DNA of 64,000 nucleotides from Nocardioides sp. IC4_145 (GTDB taxonomy: Bacteria > Actinomycetota > Actinomycetes > Propionibacteriales > Nocardioidaceae), in assembly GCF_011250565.1 (NCBI RefSeq), contig NZ_JAANMS010000018.1, positions 1-64,000 on the forward strand. The letters are read 5' to 3'. Each line of letters opens with the position of its first letter. Within the stretch, counting starts at the first letter, position 1. This document shows positions 1 to 8,931 of this stretch, one piece after another. The notes under the pieces are model-generated. The model was not told where the DNA came from. It made no database searches and saw nothing but the letters and a program-made list of their open reading frames with translations. Position numbers and translations under genes: made by a program.

Positions 1-162
1 GTACGGCGCCGGCCCGCCGGCCGGGCGGGGGGCGTCCCACTGCATCGGCCGCGGCTGCGCGGTCGGCGGCAGCCACGAGCCACCGGACCCGGGCGCCGGG
101 CCCAGCGGGCGGGTCTCCTCCGGACCGCTCGCGCCGCTCGGGCCGGGCTGCTCGTCGTTCAC
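1..162 (-). CDS. N-terminus of a probable HtrA-like serine protease (partial)
   Basis: Only the first 54 codons lie in the window; the gene continues past position 1. The GTG start at 162 lies 54 bp downstream of the anti-sigma stop on the same strand. What is visible is a Pro/Gly-rich, low-complexity cytoplasmic stretch (NDEQPGPSG at the start) with no catalytic motif. The assignment rests on gene order: in mycobacteria and many other actinobacteria sigE and rseA are followed by htrA, whose product begins with such a tail ahead of a membrane helix and trypsin-like domain. A different downstream gene such as tatB cannot be excluded. Confidence 0.45.
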   Translation of the reverse strand, partial: MNDEQPGPSGASGPEETRPLGPAPGSGGSWLPPTAQPRPMQWDAPRPAGGPAPY

Positions 163-216
163 GTGCCCATCATGACGGGCGGCTGGTGGTCCGCCGCGCC
201 CGACCGGCGGGCCCGG

Positions 217-720
217 TCAGGGGCGGCGCAGCGCCGGCGCGCCCGGGGTGGGCGACGGGGCCGGCGCGGGGGTCGTGGTGCCGATCGAGGTGACGGGCGC
301 GCGACGGTCGACCGGGGGCGCGTCGGCCGGGGCCGCGCCGAGCGCGATGACCCCCATGACCGCGGCGCCGACCGCGCCACCGCCGATCGCCACGAAGCTC
401 GCCGTACGCCGTCCGCGGTGCTGCTCGCGCTCCGCCGCCATCGCCAGGTAGACGTCGCCCGGAGGCATCCCCGCCGCTGCGGCGGGGCCGCAGCGCAGCG
501 CGCCCTTGAGCGAGTCGGGAGCGCCGCCGCAGTCGCCCATCGAGAGGCCGACCAGACGCGTCTTCACCCAGCCCTCGCGCTCGACGAGGTCCCGGCAGGC
601 GTGGCAGGCGTGCACGTGCGCCCAGGCGCGCTCGGCCTCGGCGGCGGGCAGCTGCCCGTCGAGCAGCGCGCTGACCTTGGCGCCGAGGTGGCCGCCCAGC
701 GGACCCATCAGCGAGCCCAT
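217..720 (-). CDS. rseA: Membrane-anchored zinc-finger anti-sigma factor (RseA type)
   Basis: The 167-residue product should hold the SigE-type sigma factor inactive at the membrane. It has the H-x3-C-x2-C zinc anti-sigma signature (His35, Cys39, Cys42) after an N-terminal LGAKVSALLDG segment. One membrane helix lies around residues 108-132 (SFVAIGGGAVGAAV...), and a Pro/Thr-rich extracytoplasmic tail follows. The ATG overlaps the sigma-factor stop (TGATG), so the pair is translationally coupled, as expected for a sigma/anti-sigma pair. A second ATG five codons later is possible but less favoured. Confidence 0.87.
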   Translation of the reverse strand: MGSLMGPLGGHLGAKVSALLDGQLPAAEAERAWAHVHACHACRDLVEREGWVKTRLVGLSMGDCGGAPDSLKGALRCGPAAAAGMPPGDVYLAMAAEREQHRGRRTASFVAIGGGAVGAAVMGVIALGAAPADAPPVDRRAPVTSIGTTTPAPAPSPTPGAPALRRP

Positions 721-1337
721 CAGCGGTCCCGTCCCGGGACGAGCGCCTCGTGCCCGACGGGGCCGGAGTACCGCTGCCGCCCGTCCGCGGGCGCCCGGTG
801 GGCGAGCGCCTTGCGCAGCATCGCGCGGCCACGGTGGATGCGCGAGCGGACCGTGCCGAGCTTCGCGCCGAGGATCTCGGCGATCTCCTCGTAGGAGAGG
901 CCCTCCACGTCGCACAGCACGACAGCGGCGCGGAAGTCTGGCGGCAGGGTCGCCAGGGCCCGCTCCACGTCGTCGTCGAAGCGCTGGTCGGCGTACGCCG
1001 CCTCGGGCGCGGGCGACGCGCTCGTCAGCCGGTCGGCCCGCTCGTCGGAGAGGGCGTCGAAGCGGATGCGCTGCTTGCGGCGAGCCTGGTCGAGGAAGAG
1101 GTTGGTGGTGATGCGGTGCAGCCAGCCCTCGAATGTGCCCGGCGTGTAGCCCGACAGCGAGCGGAAGACCCGCACGAAGACCTCCTGCGTGAGGTCCTCG
1201 GCGTCGTGGCGGTTCCCGGTCAGCCGGTAGGCCAGGCGGTAGACGCGGTCGGAGTGCTGCTCGACGACCTCGTCCCACGTGGGCACCCCGGGGGTGCCGG
1301 TCTGCTCCGGACCGGGCGCTGCGTCCCGCTCGTCCAT
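720..1337 (-). CDS. sigE: ECF RNA polymerase sigma factor, SigE type
   Basis: The 205-residue protein has a sigma-70 region 2 (about residues 25-95, with [14 protein letters not shown] and a -10 recognition helix near FLDQARRK) and a region 4 helix-turn-helix (about 125-180, [25 protein letters not shown]). It lacks regions 1 and 3, as ECF factors do. The ATG at 1337 has a GAGAGGGA ribosome site. The coupled downstream anti-sigma gene and the divergent O-methyltransferase reproduce the conserved mycobacterial Rv1220c-sigE-rseA arrangement. By family knowledge it directs envelope and oxidative stress genes; this regulon is not visible here. Confidence 0.94.
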   Translation of the reverse strand: MDERDAAPGPEQTGTPGVPTWDEVVEQHSDRVYRLAYRLTGNRHDAEDLTQEVFVRVFRSLSGYTPGTFEGWLHRITTNLFLDQARRKQRIRFDALSDERADRLTSASPAPEAAYADQRFDDDVERALATLPPDFRAAVVLCDVEGLSYEEIAEILGAKLGTVRSRIHRGRAMLRKALAHRAPADGRQRYSGPVGHEALVPGRDR

Positions 1338-1491
1338 GACGGTCCCTCTCCACCTGACCACTGCGTCCCCCTCACCGTAGGTGTGCTCGCTGAGAGATCC
1401 CTGTGAGCCGGTTGCCCACGTCCTCTGCCAACGCACGAGCGCGTCGCCGCGTTCCCGGGTGCGCCGGGTGCTGCGAGCGGTCCGGGCGCGG

Positions 1492-1497
1492 TAGGTT
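1492..1497 (+). promoter_or_regulatory. -10 element for a leaderless O-methyltransferase transcript
   Basis: TAGGTT lies six bases before the GTG start at 1504, and no ribosome site intervenes. This spacing puts transcription initiation at or next to the start codon, the common leaderless arrangement in actinobacteria. Confidence 0.4.
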
Positions 1498-1503
1498 CGC
1501 CGG

Positions 1504-2160
1504 GTGACGACGACGCCGGTGAGTGCTGCCAGCTGGAGCTATGCCGAGGAGTTCGTGGCCGAGGACGAGGTCCTCGCCGCCGCGCGCGCCCGCGCCCAGG
1601 AGGTGGGGGTGGTCCCGGTCGGCCCCGGCGCCGGCGCGGCCCTGCGCTTCCTCGCCTCCGTGCTCGACGCCCGCGCGGTGGTCGAGATCGGCACCGGCAC
1701 CGGCGTCTCCGGGCTCTGGATGCTGCGCGGCATGCGCGGCGACGGTGTCCTCACGACCGTCGACATCGAGACCGAGCACCAGCGCCTGGCCCGCCAGTCC
1801 TTCACCGAGGCCGGCATCGCCACCCAGCGCGCCCGCACCATCTCCGGCGCCGCCCTCGACGTCCTCCCCCGCCTGACCGACGGCCACTACGACCTGGTCT
1901 TCTGCGACGGCGACAAGCGGGAGTACGCCGCCTACCTCACCGAGGCGCTCCGGCTGCTGCGGCCCGGCGGCGTGGTGGCCTTCGACAACGCCCTGTGGCA
2001 CGACCGGGTCGCCGACCCCGCCCAGCGCGACGAGGAGACCGTCGCCATCCGCGACCTCGGCCGGACCGTCGTCGAGCACCCCGACCTGGTCAGCCTGATG
2101 CTCCCCGTCGGCGACGGGCTGCTCGTCGCGAAGAAGACCTGGAACCCCGAGTCCGACTGA
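1504..2160 (+). CDS. Class I SAM-dependent O-methyltransferase (Rv1220c family)
   Basis: The 218-residue protein matches the catechol/caffeoyl-CoA O-methyltransferase family. Visible are the SAM motif [13 protein letters not shown] (about residues 59-70), the acidic strand end TVDIE, and the FCDGDK metal/SAM segment (about 130). It is cytosolic with no signal or membrane segment. The GTG start is leaderless. It is divergent from sigE, as is its mycobacterial counterpart. The physiological acceptor is unknown. Confidence 0.93.
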   Translation: MTTTPVSAASWSYAEEFVAEDEVLAAARARAQEVGVVPVGPGAGAALRFLASVLDARAVVEIGTGTGVSGLWMLRGMRGDGVLTTVDIETEHQRLARQSFTEAGIATQRARTISGAALDVLPRLTDGHYDLVFCDGDKREYAAYLTEALRLLRPGGVVAFDNALWHDRVADPAQRDEETVAIRDLGRTVVEHPDLVSLMLPVGDGLLVAKKTWNPESD

Positions 2161-2192
2161 CCCGCTGACCCACCCGCCCCTGCTCCGCGGTC

Positions 2193-2267
2193 GCGTCCCG
2201 CGCGGGACGCCTGGGCGGGGTCGTGTGCCTCCGGACGCGCCCGCCCGCGGCGACAGGCACACGACCC
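2193..2267. terminator. Tandem hairpins between convergent genes
   Basis: Two inverted repeats fill the gap between the O-methyltransferase and the MMPL gene, which converge. The first is a perfect 18-bp palindrome (GCGTCCCG/CGGGACGC around CG, 2193-2210). The second has perfect 13-bp arms (GGGTCGTGTGCCT at 2218-2230 and its complement at 2255-2267) around 24 bases. No T-tract follows, so a bidirectional stop is inferred. Confidence 0.55.
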
Positions 2268-2290
2268 GCGCAGAAGGACCGCTGCACCCC

Positions 2291-4345
2291 TCAGGCGCGC
2301 ACCTTCCGCGGCCACCAGAACCGGTCGCCGAGGATGAGGGCGGCGGCGGGGACGAGCACGGTGCGGACGAGCAGGGTGTCGAGCAGGACGCCGATGCAGA
2401 TGACCGTGCCGACCTGGGCGAGGACGACCAGCGGCAGCACGCCGAGGACGGCGAAGACCGCGGCGAGGAGCACGCCGGCGCTGGTGATGACGCCACCGGT
2501 GGCGGCCAACGCGCGGAGCATCCCCTCGCGGGAGCCGTGGCCGGTGGCCTCCTCGCGGGCGCGGGTGACGAGGAAGATGTTGTAGTCGACGCCGAGCGCG
2601 ACGAGGAACAGGAACGCCAGCAGCGGCACCGACTCATCGAGCGCGGAGAAGCCCAGCGGGCCGGTGAAGAGCCACCACGCGGCACCCATCGAGGCGGCGT
2701 ACGTGCCGAGCACCGTGGCGACGAGGATCAGCGGCGCGACGACCGAGCGCAGGAGCAGCAGCAGCGCGCCAAGCACCAGCCCGAGGATCAGCGGCAGGAT
2801 GACGACCCGGTCGCGGGCGGCGCCCTCGCGGGCGTCGATCGCGGACGCCTCGGTGCCGCCGACGTGGGTGTCGTCGAGGCCGTCGACCGCCCCACGGATG
2901 GCGGCGATGGCGTCCTCGGCCTCGTCCGAGCCGGGCGATCCCTCGAGCACGACGTTGAGCTGGGCGACGCCGTCACCCTCCGGGCCGGGCTGGACCTGGG
3001 CGACGCCCTCGGCGCCCTCGACGGCCTGGGCGACCTCCCGCGGGTCGGCGGTGGTGACGACGCGGGTGGGGTCGGTCAGGCCGGCTGGGAAGGACTCGGC
3101 GAGCCGGTTCGAGGCCGAGATCGCCTCCGGCTCGTCGAGGAACTGCTCGTCCTGGTCGAGGCCGGTGCTCACGCCGAGCAGGCCGATGGACAGCGCGGCG
3201 ATGAGGGCGATGGTGCCGGTGGCGAAGAGCGCCGGCCTGCGGGCCACCCGGGCGCCGACGCGGTGCCAGAAGGAGTCCATGTCGACCAGGGCCGCCTGCC
3301 CGGTCCGCGGGACCTTGGGCCAGAAGATCCACCGGCCGAAGAGGACGAGGAACGCCGGCAGCACGACCAGCGCGAAGAACGCCGCGATGACGACGCCGAT
3401 CGCGCAGGCCAGACCGAGGCCGCGGGTCGTGGGCACCACGGACAGCAGCAGCGTGAGCAGGCCGAGCACGACGGTGGTGGCGCTGGCCAGCACCGCCTCG
3501 GCGGTGCGGGCCAGAGCGGTGGTCATGGCGGCGTACCGGTCCTCGACGTGCCGCAGCTCGTCGCGGTAGCGCGAGATCAGCAACAGGGCGTAGTTGGTGC
3601 CGGCACCGAAGACCAGCACCGAGAGGATGCCGACGGTCGACTCGTCCCAGGCCACGTCGACCGCGGCCATCACCTGGGTCGCGGCGATGGCCGCGAAGCG
3701 GTCGGCGATGCCCACGACGAGCAGTGGGACGATCCAGAGCACCGGGCTGCGGTAGGTGATGACCAGCAGCAGCGCCACGACGGACGCCGTGACCGCGAGC
3801 AGGCGGAAGTTCGCGCCGTCGAAGACCGCTGCGAGGTCGGCCTGCACCGCCGCGGGCCCCGTCGCCTGCGCGGTGACGCCGTCCGGCGCGGTCTCGTCGA
3901 GCTCCTTCCGCAGGTCCTCGACCTCGCCCGACACATCGGTCGCGGAGCCCGGGGCGACCTGCACGATCGCGATCGCGGCGGTGCCGTCCTCGGCCACCGA
4001 CACCGGACCCTGCGGGCCGCCGCCGACCGCGTCGAGGCCCTGCGCGACCGAGCGCAGCTCCTCCAGTGCGCCCCGGTCGACCTTCCCCTCGTCGGCGGTC
4101 CACAGCACGACGGCGGTGTTCGAGCCCTCGTCGGGGAGCCGCTGCTCGAGCTCGGTCGCCAGCGTGGAGTCGAGGTCGCGCGGCAGCTGGTCGAGCGGCT
4201 GCTGCTCGCGGTCGCCCTCGCCGAGCAGCACCAGGCCGAGCACGGCGGCCACGAGCGGCAGGAACGCGAAGAGCCATGCGGTACGCCGCGCGACGATCAC
4301 CGACGTCACGGGGTGCGGCCGGTGAATGGACCGGTGATCGGGCAC
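2291..4345 (-). CDS. MMPL/RND family membrane transporter
   Basis: The 684-residue polytopic protein has the MMPL plan. A first helix (about 20-40) precedes a large external domain (about 45-190), then a block of five to six helices. A second external loop (about 350-450) and a second helix block complete the duplication, giving about 12 helices. The GTG start at 4345 has a GAGGAG site eight bases upstream; the longer open frame upstream overlaps the regulator promoter and is rejected. Family members export lipids or siderophores using the proton gradient. A divergent MarR-type gene begins about 60 bp away, so local repression is likely. The substrate is not predictable. Confidence 0.93.
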   Translation of the reverse strand: MPDHRSIHRPHPVTSVIVARRTAWLFAFLPLVAAVLGLVLLGEGDREQQPLDQLPRDLDSTLATELEQRLPDEGSNTAVVLWTADEGKVDRGALEELRSVAQGLDAVGGGPQGPVSVAEDGTAAIAIVQVAPGSATDVSGEVEDLRKELDETAPDGVTAQATGPAAVQADLAAVFDGANFRLLAVTASVVALLLVITYRSPVLWIVPLLVVGIADRFAAIAATQVMAAVDVAWDESTVGILSVLVFGAGTNYALLLISRYRDELRHVEDRYAAMTTALARTAEAVLASATTVVLGLLTLLLSVVPTTRGLGLACAIGVVIAAFFALVVLPAFLVLFGRWIFWPKVPRTGQAALVDMDSFWHRVGARVARRPALFATGTIALIAALSIGLLGVSTGLDQDEQFLDEPEAISASNRLAESFPAGLTDPTRVVTTADPREVAQAVEGAEGVAQVQPGPEGDGVAQLNVVLEGSPGSDEAEDAIAAIRGAVDGLDDTHVGGTEASAIDAREGAARDRVVILPLILGLVLGALLLLLRSVVAPLILVATVLGTYAASMGAAWWLFTGPLGFSALDESVPLLAFLFLVALGVDYNIFLVTRAREEATGHGSREGMLRALAATGGVITSAGVLLAAVFAVLGVLPLVVLAQVGTVICIGVLLDTLLVRTVLVPAAALILGDRFWWPRKVRA

Positions 4346-4406
4346 GGCGTTCTCCTCAAGGACGTACGATTCGTTCAGACGAAAAGATGCTAAGCAGGTG
4401 AGAAAA

Positions 4407-4955
4407 GTGGCCGACCAGCATGGCCTTCTGGGTGCCCTGCGCGACCTCGTCGAAGCCGGGGTCCGCATGCGGCACACCATCGCCCGGGCCGCCGGCCTCA
4501 GCGAGCACGAGATGGTCGCGCTCCAGCACCTCAGCCGCGGCTCGATCGGCCCCGCCGAGCTGGCCCGCCTGCTGGGCGTCTCCACCGCTGCGTCCACCGG
4601 CATCGCCGACCGGCTCGCGGCGCGCGGTCACGTCGTACGCCGTGCGCACGCCGCCGACCGCCGGCGCACCGAGCTGCACCTCACCGACTCCGGCCGCGCG
4701 GAGGTGCTCGCGCACCTCTCCCCCATGCTGGTGGCGCTCCGCGCCCTCGACGAGGACTTCGACGACGACGAGAAGGCCGTCATCGAGCGCTACCTGACCG
4801 GTGCGACCGCGGCGCTGGGCCGGATCAGCGAGCAGGCAGGTGGACAGGCTGCTGGACAGGCCGCTGGGCAGGCCGGCGAGCCGCTCAGCCCCGAGGCGTC
4901 GCCTCGAACCCTTCCCAGCCCTCCGCGACGGCCACGAGGTCCCACGGCTCGATGA
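4407..4955 (+). CDS. MarR-family transcriptional regulator
   Basis: This winged-helix regulator of about 182 residues has a central LSEHEMVALQHL...LARLLGVSTAASTGIADRLAARGHVVR...DRR core typical of MarR. It is divergent from the MMPL exporter, so it probably controls that gene and itself. The GTG at 4407 is preferred because AGGTGAG sits in ribosome-site position; GTG 4398 is the alternative. The tail carries a GQAAGQAAGQ repeat from a near-perfect 12-bp DNA repeat. The last 71 bp overlap the end of the convergent YdhR-like gene, so the tail may be a recent extension. Confidence 0.88.
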   Translation: MADQHGLLGALRDLVEAGVRMRHTIARAAGLSEHEMVALQHLSRGSIGPAELARLLGVSTAASTGIADRLAARGHVVRRAHAADRRRTELHLTDSGRAEVLAHLSPMLVALRALDEDFDDDEKAVIERYLTGATAALGRISEQAGGQAAGQAAGQAGEPLSPEASPRTLPSPPRRPRGPTAR

Positions 4956-5223
4956 GCACCGGCGGGGCGCCGACCATCCGCGAGCCCGGCGCGTCGGCGG
5001 CGCCGGCAGTGAACTCCTCCTGGAACGCCGCCCGCGCCTCGTCGGTCGCGAACAGGTAGAGCCCCTCGAACCACTCGCCCGGCCGCACCCGCCAGGTCTT
5101 GAACCGCAACCCGGCCATCCCGGTGAAGCGCGCGTGCGAGGTCTCGGCGACGTACGCCGCCAGCTGCTCCTCGACGCCTGCGGGCGCGTCGACGAGCGAC
5201 CAGCGGATGCTCAGCCCCTTCAC
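4885..5223 (-). CDS. YdhR-like small monooxygenase-fold protein
   Basis: The 112-residue protein resembles the YdhR family, a ferredoxin-like dimeric alpha/beta fold. It has IRWSLVDAPAG at the N-terminus, the central GLRFKTWRV and GLYLFATDEARAAFQEEF segments, and a hydrophobic end strand. The family is described as putative monooxygenases without a firmly assigned substrate. It lies 16 bp after leucyl aminopeptidase on the same strand, so it is probably co-transcribed with that gene. Its 3' end overlaps the MarR gene tail to tail. Confidence 0.72.
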   Translation of the reverse strand: MKGLSIRWSLVDAPAGVEEQLAAYVAETSHARFTGMAGLRFKTWRVRPGEWFEGLYLFATDEARAAFQEEFTAGAADAPGSRMVGAPPVLIEPWDLVAVAEGWEGFEATPRG

Positions 5224-5239
5224 CGCTGCTCCCGGGCCA

Positions 5240-6808
5240 TCAGGCGATGCCGTCGAGCGGGGCCTCGCCGCCGAGCCAGGTCAGCAACGCGCGGGCGCCG
5301 AAGCCGGTCGGCCCCTCGGTCCACTCGTCCGCGTCGGCCGGCGCGTCGCCCACGGAGGCCACGTCGAGGTGCGCCCACGGGACGTCGCCGACGAAGTGCT
5401 GGAGGAACAGCGCCGCGGTGATCGCTCCCGGACCACCGGCGCCGTTGTCGGCGTCGGCGACCTTCGACGCCAGCTTGTCCTCGTAGACGTCCGCGAGCGG
5501 CATCCGCCACAGCGGCTCACCAGACGCCTCGCCGGCCGCGGAGATCGCGGCGGCCAGGGTCTCGCGGTTGGCGAAGAACCCGCCGACCTGCTGGCCGAGG
5601 GCCACCTTCATCGCTCCGGTGAGCGTGGCGACGTCGACGACGACGGTCGGGTCGAGCTCGGCGACGGCGTACGCCAGCGCGTCGGCCATGACGACCCGCC
5701 CCTCGGCGTCGGTGTTGGTGATCTCGGTGGTCCGCCCGCCCCAGTGGCGCACGACGTCGCCGGGGCGCAGGGCGTTGCCGGAGACGGCGTTCTCCGCCAT
5801 CGGCACCAGGCCGACGACGCGGACGGGGCAGCCGACGTCCTTGAGCGCCGCCATGGTCGCGAGCACGACGGCCCCGCCGGTCATGTCGCGCTTCATGTTC
5901 GCCATCGCCTGCGCGGGCTTGATGGACAGGCCGCCGGAGTCGAAGGTGATGCCCTTGCCGACCAGCACGACCGTGGGCGTACGCCGTCCGGCGCGGCGCG
6001 GCGCGTAGTCGAGCTGCACCAGGCGCGGCGGTGTCGCCGAGGCCTGGCCGACGCCGAGGATGCCGCCGAACCCCTCGGCGGCGAGCTGCTGCTCGTCCCA
6101 GACGCGGTAACCGAGGCCCGCCTCGTCGGCGAGGCGGCGCGCCTCCTCGGCGAGCCAGGCCGGGTTCTTCAGGTTGGAGGGGACCGTGGCGAGGGTCCGC
6201 GAGCGCCACCCGGCGCCGGCGACGGCGAGCGCGCGCCGCAGGGCGCCGTCGTACGCCGTCGGGTCGAGCGCGGCCAGCACGACCTGCTCGACCGGGACCT
6301 GCTCGGGCGGCGTGGACCGCCAGGAGAAGCCGAAGGAACCGAGCACGAGACCGACGACGAACGGCTCGAGGCCGGTGTCGGGGTCGAGTGCCGGCACGGT
6401 CGTCGCGACGGCGCGGACGTCCTTGACGGCTCGGCCGAGCGCCGCGCCCGCCTTGCGGAAGTCCGCCGGGCGCTGCTCGCCGACACCGACCAGCAGCACG
6501 CGCCGCAGCGAGCCCTGCTCGGGCCCGCCGAGCGGCACCGGGTAGGCGACGACCCGCCCGGCCTCGCCGCTCGCGCGCTCGGCCTCGAGCAGCGAGACCA
6601 GGTCGACGCCGAGCTGCTCGCCGACCTCGTCGGCACCGGGGCCGAGCACCGGCGCGGCGCCGTCCCCCTCACCCGGGACGACCGGCAGGGCCACCACCTC
6701 CACACCGTCGACCGCGAGCGGCCGGGCACCGCTCAGCGCGAGCTCGGGCGGTGAGACCTGGGACGGGAGCGAGAGGGCGGGCGGGCGGTCGGACGAGGTG
6801 GGGGGCAC
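5240..6808 (-). CDS. pepA: Leucyl aminopeptidase (M17, PepA)
   Basis: This is a cytosolic dizinc exopeptidase of 522 residues, the usual family length. The catalytic C-terminal half shows VGKGITFDSGGLSIKP, the DMTGGA metal segment, and the family signature NTDAEGR with its metal and active-site residues. The GTG at 6808 was chosen because the frame farther upstream overlaps the DUF3117 gene and encodes non-homologous Ser/Arg-rich sequence; the ribosome site is weak. It recycles peptides. It follows the DUF3117 gene by 31 bp on the same strand. Confidence 0.93.
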   Translation of the reverse strand: MPPTSSDRPPALSLPSQVSPPELALSGARPLAVDGVEVVALPVVPGEGDGAAPVLGPGADEVGEQLGVDLVSLLEAERASGEAGRVVAYPVPLGGPEQGSLRRVLLVGVGEQRPADFRKAGAALGRAVKDVRAVATTVPALDPDTGLEPFVVGLVLGSFGFSWRSTPPEQVPVEQVVLAALDPTAYDGALRRALAVAGAGWRSRTLATVPSNLKNPAWLAEEARRLADEAGLGYRVWDEQQLAAEGFGGILGVGQASATPPRLVQLDYAPRRAGRRTPTVVLVGKGITFDSGGLSIKPAQAMANMKRDMTGGAVVLATMAALKDVGCPVRVVGLVPMAENAVSGNALRPGDVVRHWGGRTTEITNTDAEGRVVMADALAYAVAELDPTVVVDVATLTGAMKVALGQQVGGFFANRETLAAAISAAGEASGEPLWRMPLADVYEDKLASKVADADNGAGGPGAITAALFLQHFVGDVPWAHLDVASVGDAPADADEWTEGPTGFGARALLTWLGGEAPLDGIA

Positions 6809-6839
6809 GACGCGGCGCGAGGCGGATGCGTGGTCGGCG

Positions 6840-7007
6840 TCAGCCGACGACGGCCTTGAGGGCGTCGCCGAGCGCTCCGGCCTCCTCGGCGTTGAGCTCG
6901 ACGACCAGACGACCGCCGCCCTCGAGGGGGACGCGCATGACGATGCCGCGCCCTTCCTTGGTGACCTCGAGCGGACCGTCACCCGTTCGTGGCTTCATTG
7001 CCGCCAT
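6840..7007 (-). CDS. DUF3117 small conserved actinobacterial protein
   Basis: The 55-residue protein MAAMKPRTGDGP... with the conserved GRGIVMRVPLEGGGRLVVEL core belongs to DUF3117. This family is near-universal in actinobacteria and has no assigned function. The ATG at 7007 has an AGAGGTG site six bases upstream. The protein is soluble, has no cysteines, and probably heads a transcript with pepA. Confidence 0.92.
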   Translation of the reverse strand: MAAMKPRTGDGPLEVTKEGRGIVMRVPLEGGGRLVVELNAEEAGALGDALKAVVG

Positions 7008-7177
7008 CCCGGCACCTCTTCTCGTGTTGCAGTCCTCGAGACCGACGAGGTCCAGGCGCCCCGCCAGCCGTGTGACCTCCATTATCCCCTATCGGACCTC
7101 GAAGTGTGACCGGTCCCCACACCTCGGCCCGTGGGACGCGCGGGTCGGCGCCCTCCCACCGGTGACAGACTCGGTGC

Positions 7178-7972
7178 ATGCACGCGCGGTCGGCCCTCTT
7201 CGACCTCTACGGTGACCACCTCCGCGCGTGCGACTCCCAGGCGCCGGTCGCCGCGCTCGTGCGCCTGCTCGCGCCGGTCGGCATCGCGGCCCCGGCGGTC
7301 CGCACGGCGATCTCCCGCATGGTCATGCAGGGCTGGCTCGAGCCCGTCGCGCTGCCCGACGGCCGCGGCTACCGCGCCACCGACCAGGCCACCCGGCGCC
7401 TCGACGAGGCACGCGCCCGGATCTACCGGCGCCGCGACGAGCCGTGGGACGGCCACTGGCACCTGGTGCTGGTCACCTACCCGCCCGACCGGAGCGCGCG
7501 CACGCGGCTCCGCGCCGACCTGGCCTACCTGGGGTACGCCGAGCTCGCCGACACCGTCTGGGTCGGCCCGCTCGCGAGCCCGGAGCTCGACGGCGCGCTC
7601 GGCCGGGCCGGTGCGACCGCGCGGACCGCCCGCGCCCGCGACGTCGACCCCTCCCCGGTCGACGCGTGGGACCTGGCGGCGCTGCGGACGTCGTACGCCG
7701 GGTGGCCGGCGGCTGCGGGCGGGCTCGTCGCGGACCACCTCGCCGCGCACAACGACCCGGACGAGGCGGCGTTCGCGGCGCGCTTCCACCTGGTCCACGA
7801 GTGGCGCAAGTTCCTCTTCGCCGATCCGGGGCTGCCGGCGGAGGTGCTGCCGGCTGACTGGCCGCGCGACGAGGCCGCACAGCGCTTCGCCGCCGAGGCC
7901 GAGCGGCTGAAGCCCGCAGCGGACAGGTTCGTCGCGCGCTGCCTGCCGAGCGCGGCAGACTGCCCCGCATGA
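7178..7972 (+). CDS. PaaX-family transcriptional regulator
   Basis: The 264-residue protein shows a PaaX N-terminal winged helix (SALFDLYGDHLRA..., AVRTAISRMVMQGWLEP) and the PaaX C-terminal domain (DGHWHLVLVTYP, TVWVGP, HEWRKFLFADPGLP). PaaX represses phenylacetyl-CoA catabolic genes in other bacteria and releases DNA on binding the CoA ester. Here the next gene is an enoyl-CoA hydratase overlapping by ATGA, not a full paa operon, so its target may be only that gene or a distant operon. The effector is inferred from the family. Confidence 0.87.
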   Translation: MHARSALFDLYGDHLRACDSQAPVAALVRLLAPVGIAAPAVRTAISRMVMQGWLEPVALPDGRGYRATDQATRRLDEARARIYRRRDEPWDGHWHLVLVTYPPDRSARTRLRADLAYLGYAELADTVWVGPLASPELDGALGRAGATARTARARDVDPSPVDAWDLAALRTSYAGWPAAAGGLVADHLAAHNDPDEAAFAARFHLVHEWRKFLFADPGLPAEVLPADWPRDEAAQRFAAEAERLKPAADRFVARCLPSAADCPA

Positions 7973-8802
7973 CCTCCGCCAGCCCCTCTCCCGCCGCCAC
8001 GCCCGACGCGACCCAGGCGCCCGTGCTCCTCGACGTCTCCGAGGGCGTCGCGACCATCACGCTCAACCGGCCCGACGCGATGAACAGCCTCGACGTCGCG
8101 ACCAAGGTGCTGCTGCGCGAGATGGTCCAGCACGTCGCCGAGGACCCGGCCGTGCGCTGCGTGCTGCTGACCGGCACCGGCCGCGCGTTCTGCACCGGCC
8201 AGGATCTCAAGGAGCACGTCCAGCTGCTGCGGGGCGGCGGGAGCGAGGCGCTGTTCTCCACCGTCGACGAGCACTACAACCCGATCGTCACCACGCTCGC
8301 CGGCATGGCCAAGCCGGTCGTCGCCGCGGTCAACGGCGTCGCCGCGGGCGCCGGCGCGAGCCTCGCCTTCGCCTGCGACCTGCGCCTGGTCGCCGACACC
8401 GCCGGCTTCAACCTCGCCTTCGCCAACGTCGGCCTCTCCTGCGACACCGGCGCCAGCTACCACCTCCCGCTGCTCGTGGGGCAGGCCAAGGCGCTCGAGC
8501 TGCTCTACCTGCCGCGCACCGTGCCGGCGGCCGAGGCTCTCGAGATCGGCCTCGCGACCTCGCTGCACTCCCCCGAGACGCTCGCCGAGGAGGCGCGCGC
8601 CCTCGCCGTCCGGCTCGCCGCCGGGCCGACGGTCGCGCTCGGCTCGATCCGCCGTTCCGTGGCGTACGCCGCCGGCCACACCTTCGAGGAGGCCGTCGCC
8701 TTCGAGTCCTCGATGATGCAGCTCACCGGCGCCACCGAGGACCACCGGGCCGCCGTCGATGCGTTCGTCGCGAAGCAGAAGCCGGTGTTCGAGGGCCGTT
8801 GA
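7969..8802 (+). CDS. Enoyl-CoA hydratase/isomerase (crotonase fold)
   Basis: The 277-residue cytosolic protein has the crotonase oxyanion-hole segments TGTGRAFCTGQDLKEH (about residues 62-77) and NGVAAGAGASLAFACDLRLVAD (about 119-140). It has no clear glutamate pair of the classic hydratase. A DTGAS segment near residue 162 instead recalls PaaG-type isomerases. It is coupled to the PaaX-type regulator by a 4-bp overlap, which supports a role in phenylacetate or another CoA-thioester pathway. The exact reaction is uncertain. Confidence 0.9.
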   Translation: MTSASPSPAATPDATQAPVLLDVSEGVATITLNRPDAMNSLDVATKVLLREMVQHVAEDPAVRCVLLTGTGRAFCTGQDLKEHVQLLRGGGSEALFSTVDEHYNPIVTTLAGMAKPVVAAVNGVAAGAGASLAFACDLRLVADTAGFNLAFANVGLSCDTGASYHLPLLVGQAKALELLYLPRTVPAAEALEIGLATSLHSPETLAEEARALAVRLAAGPTVALGSIRRSVAYAAGHTFEEAVAFESSMMQLTGATEDHRAAVDAFVAKQKPVFEGR

Positions 8803-8843
8803 GGGTCTGGCCGGGACCGGCGGGTCCTGGCCGGGCCTCGAAG

Positions 8844-8912
8844 ATCGTTCAATGGCGCGGTTGCAGCGCCTCAGCCGCGCGGATCCGGTCCACGACCCAG
8901 CAGTTGAACGAT
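8844..8912. repeat. Inverted repeat between convergent genes
   Basis: ATCGTTCAA at 8844-8852 recurs inverted as TTGAACGAT at 8904-8912. It flanks a 51-bp GC-rich core with its own GCGCGG/CCGCGC pairing. It is AT-rich against the background and sits between the hydratase and M14 genes. It may be a terminator or a small mobile palindrome. Confidence 0.45.
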
Positions 8913-8931
8913 TGTTTGCACCCGGGACCGA

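Noticed and set aside
2225..4393. Long open frame antisense to the MMPL transporter
   Set aside because: It is Glu/Asp/Arg/Gly-rich without a recognisable domain and mirrors a clear transporter; such frames are common in DNA of this GC content.
6809..6982. N-terminal extension of leucyl aminopeptidase
   Set aside because: It overlaps the well-conserved DUF3117 gene on the same strand and has no homology-like sequence.
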